From: Cellulomonas sp.
GTDB taxonomy: Bacteria; Actinomycetota; Actinomycetes; Actinomycetales; Cellulomonadaceae
Assembly (NCBI RefSeq): GCF_015234515.1
Contig: NZ_JADGMY010000028.1
Location: 412,713-476,712 of the forward strand
Reading direction: 5' to 3'
DNA: 64,000 bases
Shown here: positions 45,405-53,758 of the stretch, one piece after another
Position numbering within the stretch: position 1 is the stretch's first letter
Layout: every line of letters begins with the position of its first letter
The notes under the pieces: generated by a model
Database searches by the model: none
Seen by the model: only the letters and a program-made list of their open reading frames with translations
Told to the model about the DNA's origin: nothing
Made by a program: the position numbers and the translations under genes

Positions 45405-45896
45405 TCAGGCGGCGGTGTCGGGCGCGGTGTCGGGCGCGGTGTCGGGCGCGGTGTCGGGCGCGGGGTCGGGCGCGGTGGTGCGTGGTGCGGTGACGGCGGC
45501 GATCGCGTCGAGCGGCACGTCGGTCTCGCCGACGCGGACGGTCGGCACCGCGCCGGTGTAGGTCACCGAGCTGACGACGCCGTGGTGGGCGACGCCGTCG
45601 GCGTCCGCCCAGCGCACCTCGTGCCCCACGAGGGCCGCTGCGGAGGAGCGCATCTGCAGCGCGAACGCCTCGCGCTGGGTGTCGGAGAGCTCGACGAGCC
45701 GCTCCATCGTCGTCAGCTGCGTGGTCTGCGCCATGAGCTGCGAGGTGTCCATCGGGCTCGTCGGGTCCTGGTAGCGCAGCTGCGCGACGAGGAGCTGGAG
45801 GAACGCCTGCTTGTCGAGGGTGTCGCCCGCCGCGGCGGCGACGGGCTCGGGGGTGCGTGCCGTCCCGGAGACGGCGTACGACGTGTCGATGCTCAT
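45405..45896 (-). CDS. flgD: Flagellar hook assembly protein FlgD (hook cap)
   Basis: This 163-residue protein shows the FlgD core LDKQAFLQLLVAQLRYQDPT, SPMDTSQLMAQTTQLTTMER and a compact C-domain (ALVGHEVRWADADG). The C-terminus is a run of APDT repeats from a 12-bp tandem repeat, and the usual FLG-IG/tudor domains are reduced. It lies between fliK and flgE. Confidence 0.93.
   Translation of the reverse strand: MSIDTSYAVSGTARTPEPVAAAAGDTLDKQAFLQLLVAQLRYQDPTSPMDTSQLMAQTTQLTTMERLVELSDTQREAFALQMRSSAAALVGHEVRWADADGVAHHGVVSSVTYTGAVPTVRVGETDVPLDAIAAVTAPRTTAPDPAPDTAPDTAPDTAPDTAA
45412..45471 (-). repeat. 12-bp tandem repeat in the 3' end of flgD
   Basis: Five copies of GCGGTGTCGGGC (the fifth with one change) encode the acidic APDT repeats at the FlgD C-terminus. 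Frame-neutral copy-number variation is possible. Confidence 0.9.
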
Positions 45897-45908
45897 GGGG
45901 CCTCCGCG

Positions 45909-47147
45909 TCAGACGACGAGGTCGAGCGCGCCGCGGCGCGCGGTGGTCGTGGGGTCGGGGACGGCGGGTGCCGCGGGAGCGGCCGCCGGCCCGTCGGACG
46001 GGTGCCCGGGACCGTCGTGGTGGGTGCCGGGCCCGCCGTCGCGGGCGGTCCCGCCGGTGTCCTGCCCGCTGCGGGCGTCGCCGCGCTGCAGCCCGATCTC
46101 GGCCTGCAGGCCGGACGCCTGGAGGTCCCGGCGCAGGTCGGCCAGGCCGGCCCGCAGCAGGTCCCGGGTGACCTCGCTCGCCCCGACGAGCTCGAGGCGC
46201 ACGACGTCGCCGGTGATGTGCGCGACGACCCGGACCGGCCCGAGGTGCTCGGGGTCGAGCGGCACCGACAGCACGTGACGGCCGGTGCCGAGCGAGCCGA
46301 CGGTGCGCAGCCGCGCCCCGAGCTGCTCGGCGACGGGCACGGACGGTGCGGCGGCAGGGCGCTGGGGTGCGAGGGCCGGTGCGGGGGCCGGTGCTGCGGC
46401 CGCCGGGGAGGCCGGGCCCCCGGGAGCCGTGACGACCGGGGCGGGGGTGCCCTCGGCGCCGGTGCGGGACCCGATCTCGGCCGACGGCACCGCGGGCGGC
46501 GCGGTCGCGACCGGGTCCGCCGGCAGCGCGGCGCCCGGGCCGGTCGGCCGGCCGGCCGTGGTCGCCGGGCGCGCGGGACCGTCCGCGGGTGCGGTGCCCT
46601 CGGGTGCGGTGCCCTGGTCTGCGGTGCCCTGGTCTGCGGTGCCCTGGGGTGCGGGCGGGGTCGCCGGCTGCGTGACGCCGCCCTGCGTGCCGGCCGGGGG
46701 CACCGGCGGGGCCGCCGCGACCGGCACGCCGTCCGGCGTGGACGACGGCGCCGCGGCGGGCGCGACGGGCGAGCCACCCGGCGCACCACCCTCGGTGGCG
46801 GTCACGGACGGCACCGTGGCGGCGGGGCCCGTGGCCGGTGCCGGTGCGGGGGCCGTCGGCAGCAGGCCGACCGGCACGGCCACGGCCGACGCGTCCTGCG
46901 CCGTCGCGGCGTCCTCCTCCGTCGGCAGCTGCCCGTCGGGGCCCGCCCCGTCGACGGCAGCCCGCCCGGCGGGGGTCGTCCGGTCGGCACCCGGCCGGGC
47001 CGCCTCGGTCCGGTCGGCACCCGGCCGGCCGGTGCCGAGCTCGGCGGCGAGCGCCTGCTCGAACGCGCCGGCCGGGCCCGTGGCCGCGGGTGCGCCCCTG
47101 GGGACCGGCCGGGCGACGGCCGGCAGGGTCGTGACGGCGGCGGTCAT
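45909..47147 (-). CDS. fliK: Flagellar hook-length control protein FliK
   Basis: The 412-residue protein is Pro/Ala-rich and disordered through about residue 270, as expected of the molecular ruler. It ends in a compact substrate-switch domain: LSVPLDPEHLGPVRVVAHIT, VRLELVGASEVTRDLLRAGL, LRRDLQASGLQAEIGL. A 15-bp repeat in the ruler part encodes GTADQ-like copies. ATG 47147 overlaps the fliJ stop. Confidence 0.9.
   Translation of the reverse strand: MTAAVTTLPAVARPVPRGAPAATGPAGAFEQALAAELGTGRPGADRTEAARPGADRTTPAGRAAVDGAGPDGQLPTEEDAATAQDASAVAVPVGLLPTAPAPAPATGPAATVPSVTATEGGAPGGSPVAPAAAPSSTPDGVPVAAAPPVPPAGTQGGVTQPATPPAPQGTADQGTADQGTAPEGTAPADGPARPATTAGRPTGPGAALPADPVATAPPAVPSAEIGSRTGAEGTPAPVVTAPGGPASPAAAAPAPAPALAPQRPAAAPSVPVAEQLGARLRTVGSLGTGRHVLSVPLDPEHLGPVRVVAHITGDVVRLELVGASEVTRDLLRAGLADLRRDLQASGLQAEIGLQRGDARSGQDTGGTARDGGPGTHHDGPGHPSDGPAAAPAAPAVPDPTTTARRGALDLVV
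46588..46647 (-). repeat. 15-bp tandem repeat in fliK
   Basis: Four copies of a 15-bp unit (consensus KSTGCGGTGCCCTSG) lie in the ruler region. A change of copy number would lengthen or shorten the ruler by five residues at a time. Confidence 0.85.
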
Positions 47148-47584
47148 GCGCCCTCCTCGCCCAGTGCGGTGGTCGGCGGACGGCGAGCGGCCACCTCGTC
47201 GATCGCGGCCTGCTCGGCGCGCTCGTCCTCGGCGCGCTGCTCCTCGTCGTGCTTGTCGCGCAGCCGCTCGACGGCACGGGTGCGGACCCGTGCCCGCGTC
47301 CACTCGTCCTGTCGGCGCCCGGTCTCCTCCTCGGCGTCCCGCACCTCGGCGACGTCCTCGGTGAGCAGGGAGGACAGCGCGACCCGGGCAGCGACCGCCG
47401 CCTTCCAGGCGGACAGCTCGGCCTCCCCCGGCGGTCGGGACGAGCCGAGCATCTCCGCGGTGCAGGCGGCGCGGCGGCGGGCGGCGTCCTCCTCGCGGCG
47501 GGCCGCCGCCAGCTCGGCCGCGGCGGTGTCCTCCGCGAGCGCGCGCACCCGCAGCAGGCCCGCGAGCGGGAACGGTCGGCTCAT
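47144..47584 (-). CDS. fliJ: Flagellar export chaperone FliJ
   Basis: The 146-residue, almost fully helical and charged protein (coiled coil: TAAAELAAARREEDAARRRA, RVRTRAVERLRDKHDEEQRA) follows fliI with an ATGA overlap, the standard fliI-fliJ arrangement. The conserved RxVExLxxK-like RAVERLRDK in the second helix supports FliJ. It is the stalk-like partner of the export ATPase. Confidence 0.9.
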   Translation of the reverse strand: MSRPFPLAGLLRVRALAEDTAAAELAAARREEDAARRRAACTAEMLGSSRPPGEAELSAWKAAVAARVALSSLLTEDVAEVRDAEEETGRRQDEWTRARVRTRAVERLRDKHDEEQRAEDERAEQAAIDEVAARRPPTTALGEEGA

Positions 47585-48930
47585 CGCTGCTCCCCCATCT
47601 GCTGCACGAGCGCGTGCAGCCGGTCCCACGAGTCGGCGGCGGCCGCTCGCTCGTCCATGCCCTGGCGCAGGAAGGCGTCGATCGCGCCGGCGTGCGTCAC
47701 CGCCGTGTCGACGAGCGGGTTCGACCCGGAGACGTACGCGCCGACGTCCAGCAGGTCCTGCGCCTGCCGGCGGGCCGCCATGACGGCCCGCAGGCGTGCG
47801 GCGTCCGCCCGCTGCTGCGGGGTGCACACGTGCGACGCGACGCGCGACACCGACGCGAGCGCGTCGACGGACGGGAAGTGCCCGGCGACCGCGAGGCGGC
47901 GGTCGAGGACGACGTGCCCGTCGAGGATCGACCGGGCCGCGTCCGCGACCGGCTCGTTGTGGTCGTCGCCGTCGACGAGCACCGTGTACAGGCCCGTCAC
48001 GGACCCCGTCGGCCCGGTGCCGGCGCGCTCGAGGAGCTGCGCGAGCAGCGCGAACGTGCTCGGCGGGTACCCGCGCGTCGCGGGCGGCTCCCCGACGGAC
48101 AGCCCGATCTCCCGCTGCGCCATCGCGACGCGGGTGAGGGAGTCCATCATGAGCACGGCGTGCCGGCCCTCGTCGCGCAGGTGCTCGGCGATGCGCGTGG
48201 CGACGAACGCCGACCGCAGCCGCACGAGCGGCGGCTGGTCGGACGTCGCGACGACGACGACGGAGCGTGCGAGCCCCTCCGGGCCGAGGTCGTCCTCGAG
48301 GAACTCGCGCACCTCACGGCCGCGCTCGCCGACGAGCGCGATGACCGACACCTCGGCGTCGGTGCCGCGTGCCACCATCGACAGGAGGCTCGACTTGCCG
48401 ACGCCCGAGCCGGCGAACAGCCCGAGGCGCTGGCCACGTCCCGCGCTGACGAGCGTGTCGAGGACCCGCACTCCGAGCGGCAGCGGCGCGTCCACGCGGG
48501 CGCGGTCGAGCGGGTGCGGCGCGGCGCGGTCGAGCGGCACGCGCGCCTGCGCGTCCAGCGGGCCGCGGCCGTCGATCGGCCGGCCCAGCCCGTCGAGCAC
48601 CCGCCCGAGCAGGCCGGGGCCGACGGGCACCCGCAGGCCGGTGCCGTGCGCGCGGACCGGCAGACCGGCGCGCATCCCGTGCGCCGGCCCGAGCGGCATG
48701 CAGCGAGCCGTGCCGCCGCTCGTCGCGACGACCTCGGCGGGCACGGCGTCCGCACCCTCGCCGACGGTGACGAGCTCGCCCACCGCCGCCCCGGTGCCGA
48801 CGGTCTCGAGCGAGAGCCCGACGGCGGCACGCACCCGCCCGACGCGCTCGGGCCGCGCGGCGCGCCGGACGGCCTCCCAGCGCGGGTCGGCGGACGTCGC
48901 GAGGGCGGGTGTCGCCAGGGCGGTGCTCAC
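47581..48930 (-). CDS. fliI: Flagellum-specific export ATPase FliI
   Basis: This 449-residue F1-beta-like ATPase has Walker A GLFAGSGVGKSSLLSMVARG (near residue 166), LVGERGREVREFLEDDLG, Walker B-like VLMMDSLTRVAMAQREIGLS and SVTGLYTVLVDGDDHNEP. The GTG start overlaps the fliH stop. It unfolds and feeds export substrates to the gate. Confidence 0.97.
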   Translation of the reverse strand: MSTALATPALATSADPRWEAVRRAARPERVGRVRAAVGLSLETVGTGAAVGELVTVGEGADAVPAEVVATSGGTARCMPLGPAHGMRAGLPVRAHGTGLRVPVGPGLLGRVLDGLGRPIDGRGPLDAQARVPLDRAAPHPLDRARVDAPLPLGVRVLDTLVSAGRGQRLGLFAGSGVGKSSLLSMVARGTDAEVSVIALVGERGREVREFLEDDLGPEGLARSVVVVATSDQPPLVRLRSAFVATRIAEHLRDEGRHAVLMMDSLTRVAMAQREIGLSVGEPPATRGYPPSTFALLAQLLERAGTGPTGSVTGLYTVLVDGDDHNEPVADAARSILDGHVVLDRRLAVAGHFPSVDALASVSRVASHVCTPQQRADAARLRAVMAARRQAQDLLDVGAYVSGSNPLVDTAVTHAGAIDAFLRQGMDERAAAADSWDRLHALVQQMGEQR

Positions 48931-49565
48931 GCCTCCCCCCAGGCGGCGCGGACCCGGTCGAGCGCGCTGCGCAGGCGCGCGTCGACGCTGCCGTCGGCGT
49001 GCTCGGCGACGGCGTCCCCGGGCTCCAGGGCGGGGTCGGCGACGAGCGCGAGCCCGTCGGGGCGCTCCGGCAGCGCGTCGAGGTCCTGCGGGTGCAGGCG
49101 CACGACGAGATCGGCGGGCAGGTCGGGCACGGCGAGCACGCGGTCGAGCGCCGCCCGGGCGCGTGCGGACGCGTCGGAGAGCTCGGCACCGAGCAGCACC
49201 TGCGCGAGCTCGAGGGCGGCGTGCCGCACCGTGTCGAGCAGGTGCTCGACGACCGGCTCCTCCCGGGCGCGGACCGCGCGGGCGGCGGTCTCGAGCGCCG
49301 CGAGCGCCGCGGCGTGCTCCTGCGCGCGGCGCTGCTCGGCCCGCTCCTGCTCGGCCCGCACCCGCTCGGCCTCGACCGCGGCGTCCACGGCGGCCTGCCG
49401 GGCGGCGTGCCGGGCGGCCGCGGCGTAGCCCGCGGCCCAGCCGGCGCCGTGCGCGGCGGCATCCGGGCGGGCCTGCCCGCCGAGGCGCGCGAAGTCCGCC
49501 GGGCGCAGCACGCCCGGGCCGGGCGTCCAGGTGGTCACCCCCGGGGCGAGGTCGACGTCAGGCAA
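48927..49565 (-). CDS. fliH: Flagellar export regulator FliH
   Basis: The 212-residue protein has a long Ala/Glu/Arg coiled coil (HAARQAAVDAAVEAERVRAE onward) and a C-terminal FliH/V-ATPase-E-like part (VVRLHPQDLDALPE, ADGSVDARLRSALDRVRAAW). I chose TTG 49565: GAGGA lies eight bases upstream and it overlaps the fliG stop. GTG 49538 is the alternative and has no ribosome site. Confidence 0.88.
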   Translation of the reverse strand: MPDVDLAPGVTTWTPGPGVLRPADFARLGGQARPDAAAHGAGWAAGYAAAARHAARQAAVDAAVEAERVRAEQERAEQRRAQEHAAALAALETAARAVRAREEPVVEHLLDTVRHAALELAQVLLGAELSDASARARAALDRVLAVPDLPADLVVRLHPQDLDALPERPDGLALVADPALEPGDAVAEHADGSVDARLRSALDRVRAAWGEA

Positions 49566-50556
49566 CGAGCTCGTCCTCGCCCTCGCGCCGCACGACGATC
49601 TGCCCGCTCTCCTCCAGGCCACGGATGACCTGGACGATCGCGGCACGCGCCTCCTCGACCTGGGACAGCCGCACCGGGCCGAGCATCTCGATCTCCTCGA
49701 GGAGGTTCTCGCGCGCCCGCTCGGACATGTTGCGCAGGACCTTCTCGCGTACCTCGGGCCCGGCGCCCTTGAGCGCCTGCGACAACGTGCCGGTCTCGAC
49801 CTGGCGCAGCACCAGCTGCACGGCACGGTCCTCGAGCAGCACGACGTCGGCGAAGACGAACATGAGGCTGCGGACCTGCTCGGCGAGCGCCTCGTCGCGC
49901 TCGGTGAGCCCCTCGAGGATCGCCCGCTCCGTCGTCGGGTCGGCGCGGTTGATGATCTCGACGAGCGGCTGCACACCGCCGACGGCCGCGAGCTCACGCG
50001 GCGCGAGCACCGCCGAGGCCTTGCGGTGCAGGCTCTCGGCGACGACCGCGACGACGTCCGGGGACGCGCGCTCCATGAGGGCGATCCGGTGTGCGACGTC
50101 GGCGCGCAGGTCGTTCGGCAGACCCGCGAGGATCGCGGACGCGTGCTCGGGGCGCAGGTGCGCGAGCACCAGGGCGATGGTCTGCGGGTGCTCGCCGTCG
50201 AGGAGCGAGACGACCTGCCGGGCATCGGCCTGCTGGAGGAAGTCGAAGGAGTGCCCGGCCATCGACGCCTGCAGCCGCTCGAGCATCCCCGCGGCCTGGT
50301 CCTTGCCGAGGGACGCCTCGAGCACCTGCTGGGCGAACCCGACGCCGCCGCCAAGCCCCGGGCCGAGCTGCGCCACGGCGCAGAACTCGTCGACGACCTC
50401 GTCCGCGAGCCGCTGGTCGACCCGCTCGAGGCGCATGATCTCGCCGGTGAGCTCCTCGACCTCGGCGACGTCGAGGTGCTCCATGACGCGCGCCGCCCGT
50501 TCCCGCCCCAGCTGCACGAGGAGCAGCGCGGCCTTCTGCCGTCCGGACAGGTTCAT
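49558..50556 (-). CDS. fliG: Flagellar motor switch protein FliG
   Basis: This 332-residue rotor protein carries LSGRQKAALLLVQLGRERAA, the FliG-M EHPQTIALVLAHLRPEHASA region and the torque-generating C-domain with charged helix SERARENLLEEIEMLGPVRL. ATG 50556 overlaps the fliF stop (ATGA). It contacts MotA and FliM. Confidence 0.97.
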   Translation of the reverse strand: MNLSGRQKAALLLVQLGRERAARVMEHLDVAEVEELTGEIMRLERVDQRLADEVVDEFCAVAQLGPGLGGGVGFAQQVLEASLGKDQAAGMLERLQASMAGHSFDFLQQADARQVVSLLDGEHPQTIALVLAHLRPEHASAILAGLPNDLRADVAHRIALMERASPDVVAVVAESLHRKASAVLAPRELAAVGGVQPLVEIINRADPTTERAILEGLTERDEALAEQVRSLMFVFADVVLLEDRAVQLVLRQVETGTLSQALKGAGPEVREKVLRNMSERARENLLEEIEMLGPVRLSQVEEARAAIVQVIRGLEESGQIVVRREGEDELVA

Positions 50557-52151
50557 GGCCGGGCACCTGCCATCCAGCCGCGGAGCAGCTCGGCGACCTG
50601 CTCGGGCTGCTCGTCGGCGAGGGCGGCGACCTCGGCCCGGCGCACCTCGGCCGGGTCCGGCGCGGCCGGTGGCGGCGGGAGCACGGGCAGGTCGTCCTCG
50701 TCGGCCAACGCGCCGTCGAGCAGCGTGAGCGGCATCGCGGCGGCACGGGCGGCCTCGAGCTCCCCGAGGTCGAGCGCCTCGCGCCGGGCACGCCGTGAGC
50801 GCCGGCCGACCGCGACGAGCACGGCGATCACGACGGCCGCGATCGCGGCGGCCACCGCGAGGTCGCGCACGAGGTCGCGCTGCGCGACCGCGGCGGCCTG
50901 CTCGTCGGCCACCGCGAGCGCCTCGGCGGCGGCCTCGGCCGTCGTCGTATCGAACGGCATGCGCTGCACCGAGAGGGTGTCGCCCCGCTCGGCGTCGATG
51001 CCGGCGGCCGCGGCCACCGCGTCGCGCAGGGCGCCCATGTCGATGGCGGCGGCGGCGGTCTGGTCGACGAGCACGGACACCGACTGGCGCTGCAGGGCGC
51101 CGGGGCCGGAGCGCGTCACCTCGGTGCTCTTGTTCACCGCGTTGGTGACGTCCTCGCTGGTGGCACTGTAGGAGCCGCCGCCGTCGTCGTTCGGCACGGC
51201 GATGTTGTCCGGGCCGAGCACCCCGGTGCCGCCGGCGCCCGCCGCGGCGCCGCCGGTGTACTCCTCGGTCGTCGTCGAGGAGCCGAGCGGGGGGGTGTCC
51301 GGCGTGGCGGAGAACTCCTCGGTCGTCCGCTCGGTCTCGGTGTGGTCGACCTCCGCGGTGACGGCGACGGTCGCCCCGCCGACGCCGACGAGCCGGTCGA
51401 GCATCGTCTGCACGGCGCCGCCCACCCGGTTCTCGTGCTCGGCCGCGAGCGAGTCCTCGGACCCGCCGGAACCCTCCTCGCCGACCGCCGAGAGCACCGT
51501 GCCCGAGGCGTCGACGACGGCGACGTCGAGCGGCGCCATGCCGTCGACCCCGGCCGAGACGAGGTGCGTGATCGCCCGCACCTGGTCGGTGGAGAGCTGC
51601 ACGCCGGTGCGCGTACGCACGAAGACGGAGGCGGTCGGGGCGCCGCGCTCGGCGACGAAGACCGTCTCCTCGGGGATCGCGAGCCGCACGGTCGCGGCCT
51701 CGACGCCCTCGATCGCGGAGACCGTGCGGGACAGCTCGCCCTCGAGGGCACGGCGGTAGGTCGTCTCCTGCTGGAACTCCGAGGCCGTCATCGGCATCTC
51801 GTCGAGCAGCGAGTACCCGGCACCGTCGGCGTCCGCGGGCAGGCCCGCCGCGGCGAGCCGCACGCGCTGCTCGTACACCGCTGCGGTCGGCACGAGCACC
51901 GTGGCGCCGCCGTCGGCCAGCTCGTAGCCGACGCCGGCGGAGGTGAGCTCGTCGACGACGGCGCTCGCGTCCGCACCGGACAGGCCGGAGAACAGCGGGA
52001 CCATCGACGGCCGCGACATCCAGCTCGACAGCGCGACCACGCCGAGCACGAGCGCGCCGATCCCGATGAGGGCGAACGTGCGCTGCGCGATCGTGAACGC
52101 GCGCAGTACCGACGTCAGCCGGCCGAGGGCGTCCTGCACCTGTGCGGGCAT
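50553..52151 (-). CDS. fliF: Flagellar MS-ring protein FliF
   Basis: This 532-residue protein has an N-terminal membrane span (TFALIGIGALVLGVVALSSW), ring-building motifs (VPLFSGLSGADASAVVDELT, GYSLLDEMPMTASEFQQETT, YRRALEGELSRTVSAIEGVE), a variable Gly/Thr-rich loop, a second span (LAVAAAIAAVVIAVLVAVGR) and a C-tail for FliG. ATG 52151 overlaps the fliE stop by one base. Confidence 0.96.
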   Translation of the reverse strand: MPAQVQDALGRLTSVLRAFTIAQRTFALIGIGALVLGVVALSSWMSRPSMVPLFSGLSGADASAVVDELTSAGVGYELADGGATVLVPTAAVYEQRVRLAAAGLPADADGAGYSLLDEMPMTASEFQQETTYRRALEGELSRTVSAIEGVEAATVRLAIPEETVFVAERGAPTASVFVRTRTGVQLSTDQVRAITHLVSAGVDGMAPLDVAVVDASGTVLSAVGEEGSGGSEDSLAAEHENRVGGAVQTMLDRLVGVGGATVAVTAEVDHTETERTTEEFSATPDTPPLGSSTTTEEYTGGAAAGAGGTGVLGPDNIAVPNDDGGGSYSATSEDVTNAVNKSTEVTRSGPGALQRQSVSVLVDQTAAAAIDMGALRDAVAAAAGIDAERGDTLSVQRMPFDTTTAEAAAEALAVADEQAAAVAQRDLVRDLAVAAAIAAVVIAVLVAVGRRSRRARREALDLGELEAARAAAMPLTLLDGALADEDDLPVLPPPPAAPDPAEVRRAEVAALADEQPEQVAELLRGWMAGARP

Positions 52152-52474
52152 CAGGCCTGCATCCTCATGATCTCGGTGAACGCGTCGACGGCCTTGTTGC
52201 GCACGGCCGCGGTGAGCTCGAGCGCGAGCGAGGAGCGCGCCGCGGCGATCGTGTAGTCGTGGACGTCGTCGAGGTCACCGGTGACCGCCTGCACGGCGAG
52301 CCCCTGCGACGTCGACTGCAGCTGCTGGAGCTGGTCGATGTTCCCGAGGACGGCGGTGAACGCCGAGCCGTCGGTCGCACCCGCGGCGCCGAGGCCGGCG
52401 CCCGCGCCGGTGGTCGGCAGCATCCCGCCGGGGCCGGTCACGCCGGAGACGGCCGGCACCGCGAACGTGCTCAC
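52151..52474 (-). CDS. fliE: Flagellar hook-basal body protein FliE
   Basis: This 107-residue protein ends in the FliE signature VTGDLDDVHDYTIAAARSSL, ALELTAAVRNKAVDAFTEIM-RMQA. GTG 52474 overlaps the flgC stop. It links the MS ring to the rod. Confidence 0.95.
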   Translation of the reverse strand: MSTFAVPAVSGVTGPGGMLPTTGAGAGLGAAGATDGSAFTAVLGNIDQLQQLQSTSQGLAVQAVTGDLDDVHDYTIAAARSSLALELTAAVRNKAVDAFTEIMRMQA

Positions 52475-52872
52475 TGGTTGCGTCCGATCTGCAGCGCCGC
52501 CTGGTACGACTCGGTCACCCGCGACACCGTCGCGGCGTTCGCCTGGTAGCCGCGCTGGGCCATGATGAGTTGCGTCATCTGGGAGGCCATGTCGACGTCG
52601 GGGTAGCGCACGTACCCGTCCTCGTCGGCGAGCGGGTGCCCGGGCTCGTGGACGAGCCGGCCCTCGGCGCTGCCGAGCGCGATGCCCGCGACCTGCACGC
52701 CCCCGTCGCCGCCCGTCATCGGCTCGACGAGGACGAAGCGCGACCGGAACGCCTCCTCGCTCGTCGGCGTGACGGTGCTCGCGTTCGCGATGTTGTCGCT
52801 GATCGCGTCCAGCCACTTGCGCGTGACGGTCATGCCCGTGCCGGCCACACCGATGGCCCCGAAGATCGTCAT
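52471..52872 (-). CDS. flgC: Flagellar basal-body rod protein FlgC
   Basis: This 133-residue rod subunit begins MTIFGAIGVAGTGMTVTRKW with LDAISDNIANAST and ends MASQMTQLIMAQRGYQANAA, VSRVTESYQAALQIG, both hallmark ends of FlgC. ATG 52872 overlaps the flgB stop by one base. Confidence 0.96.
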   Translation of the reverse strand: MTIFGAIGVAGTGMTVTRKWLDAISDNIANASTVTPTSEEAFRSRFVLVEPMTGGDGGVQVAGIALGSAEGRLVHEPGHPLADEDGYVRYPDVDMASQMTQLIMAQRGYQANAATVSRVTESYQAALQIGRNQ

Positions 52873-53219
52873 CAGCTCGTCCTCATCGCGGTCCGCACCG
52901 AGCTGAACGTGCCCGACATCGCCTGGCTCGCCAGCTGGAAGCGCAGGTTCGTGTCGATCTGGAGCAGCGTCTCGGCGTCGAGGTTGACGTTGTTGCCGTC
53001 CTCGCGGGTCGGCTCGAGGGACTCCGCGACGGTCGCCGGGACGGCGCCGCTGCCGCGGGACACGGCCTGGGACAGCGCCTCCTCGAACTGGACCCGCTTG
53101 GCCTGGTAGCCGGGGGTCTGCAGGTTGGAGACGTTGTCCGCGCTGGTCCGCTGGCGCAGCGCGAGACCGTCCAGCGCGCTGTCGAGCGCGACGGAGGTCA
53201 CCGAGTCGAACAAGCCCAT
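52872..53219 (-). CDS. flgB: Flagellar basal-body rod protein FlgB
   Basis: This 115-residue rod subunit begins MGLFDSVTSVALDSALDGLA, then RTSADNVSNLQTPGYQAKRV and ends FQLASQAMSGTFSSVRTAMR. ATG 53219 has GAGG at good spacing. The track's ATG at 53234 adds five residues without a ribosome site. It opens the main flagellar operon. Confidence 0.95.
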   Translation of the reverse strand: MGLFDSVTSVALDSALDGLALRQRTSADNVSNLQTPGYQAKRVQFEEALSQAVSRGSGAVPATVAESLEPTREDGNNVNLDAETLLQIDTNLRFQLASQAMSGTFSSVRTAMRTS

Positions 53220-53248
53220 GACGAGCCACCTCACCGATGACGAGGAGT

Positions 53249-53305
53249 GGGGTCGGCCGATCCGTGGCCAGTTGCGCGAGCATCCGTTCTCGCACGGCCC
53301 CCATC
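53249..53305. repeat. 13-bp inverted repeat upstream of flgB
   Basis: GGGGTCGGCCGAT (53249-53261) recurs inverted at 53293-53305, 31 bp apart. The distal arm contains most of the candidate -10 box. It could be an operator or an RNA hairpin in the flgB leader. Confidence 0.6.
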
Positions 53306-53317
53306 GGCCGACCCCGG
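53291..53317 (-). promoter_or_regulatory. Candidate FliA promoter of the flgB operon
   Basis: On the minus strand TCAC (53314-53317), 15 bases, then GCCGATGG (53291-53298). Predicted leader about 65 nt. The boxes equal those at fliM. Confidence 0.6.
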
Positions 53318-53412
53318 TGGGGTGTGAGACCTCGGCCCGACGACGTCACCCGTCCGGCGGTACGCCGCGCGCCGGTACGTCCGGGTCGTCCCGAGACGCC
53401 CGGGTGGCGGGT

Positions 53413-53757
53413 TCACGCCTGGGTGTCGACGAACACCGGGCGCGCCACCGGACGCGTGCGCATCGCGTCGGCGGCGACGAGCTGGCGCCGCGCGGCGGCC
53501 ATCGCCTCCGCGGTGCGCCGCGCGAGGTCGAGCTGGCGCTCGAGGAGCGCCTGTGCGCGCTCCTGCAGCGGCGCCGGCAGCGGTCCCAGCCCGGCAGGCG
53601 GCTGCCACCGGCGGGCGGCGACGTCCGCGACGTCGGGCAGGTGGGCCTCGGCGAGCAGCCGCTCAGCCGTGGCGACGTCGAGCTCGAGCTCGTCCAGAGC
53701 GCGCTCCCACCGGTCGTGCCAGCCGCCGGGCCCGACCGGCGGAACCGCGGCGGCCAC
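53413..53757 (-). CDS. Unknown protein downstream of fliS (FliT position)
   Basis: The 114-residue soluble, mainly helical protein has a Trp-containing start (GGWHDRWERALDELELDVAT), a middle WQPPAGLGPLPAPLQERAQA and a charged coiled stretch (LLERQLDLARRTAEAMAAAR). I recognise no family. It begins 1 bp after the fliS stop, the place where fliT or another export chaperone is often found, and ends the fliC/fliD/fliS group. A chaperone role is inference from position and composition only. Confidence 0.7.
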   Translation of the reverse strand: MAAAVPPVGPGGWHDRWERALDELELDVATAERLLAEAHLPDVADVAARRWQPPAGLGPLPAPLQERAQALLERQLDLARRTAEAMAAARRQLVAADAMRTRPVARPVFVDTQA

Positions 53758-53758
53758 G

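Noticed and set aside
44118-50728. Plus-strand ORFs of 1221 and 1159 aa opposite flgE to fliG
   Set aside because: Same reason: antisense frames kept open by high GC.
51342-52256. Plus-strand ORF of 304 aa opposite fliF
   Set aside because: No motifs; exact shadow of fliF codons.
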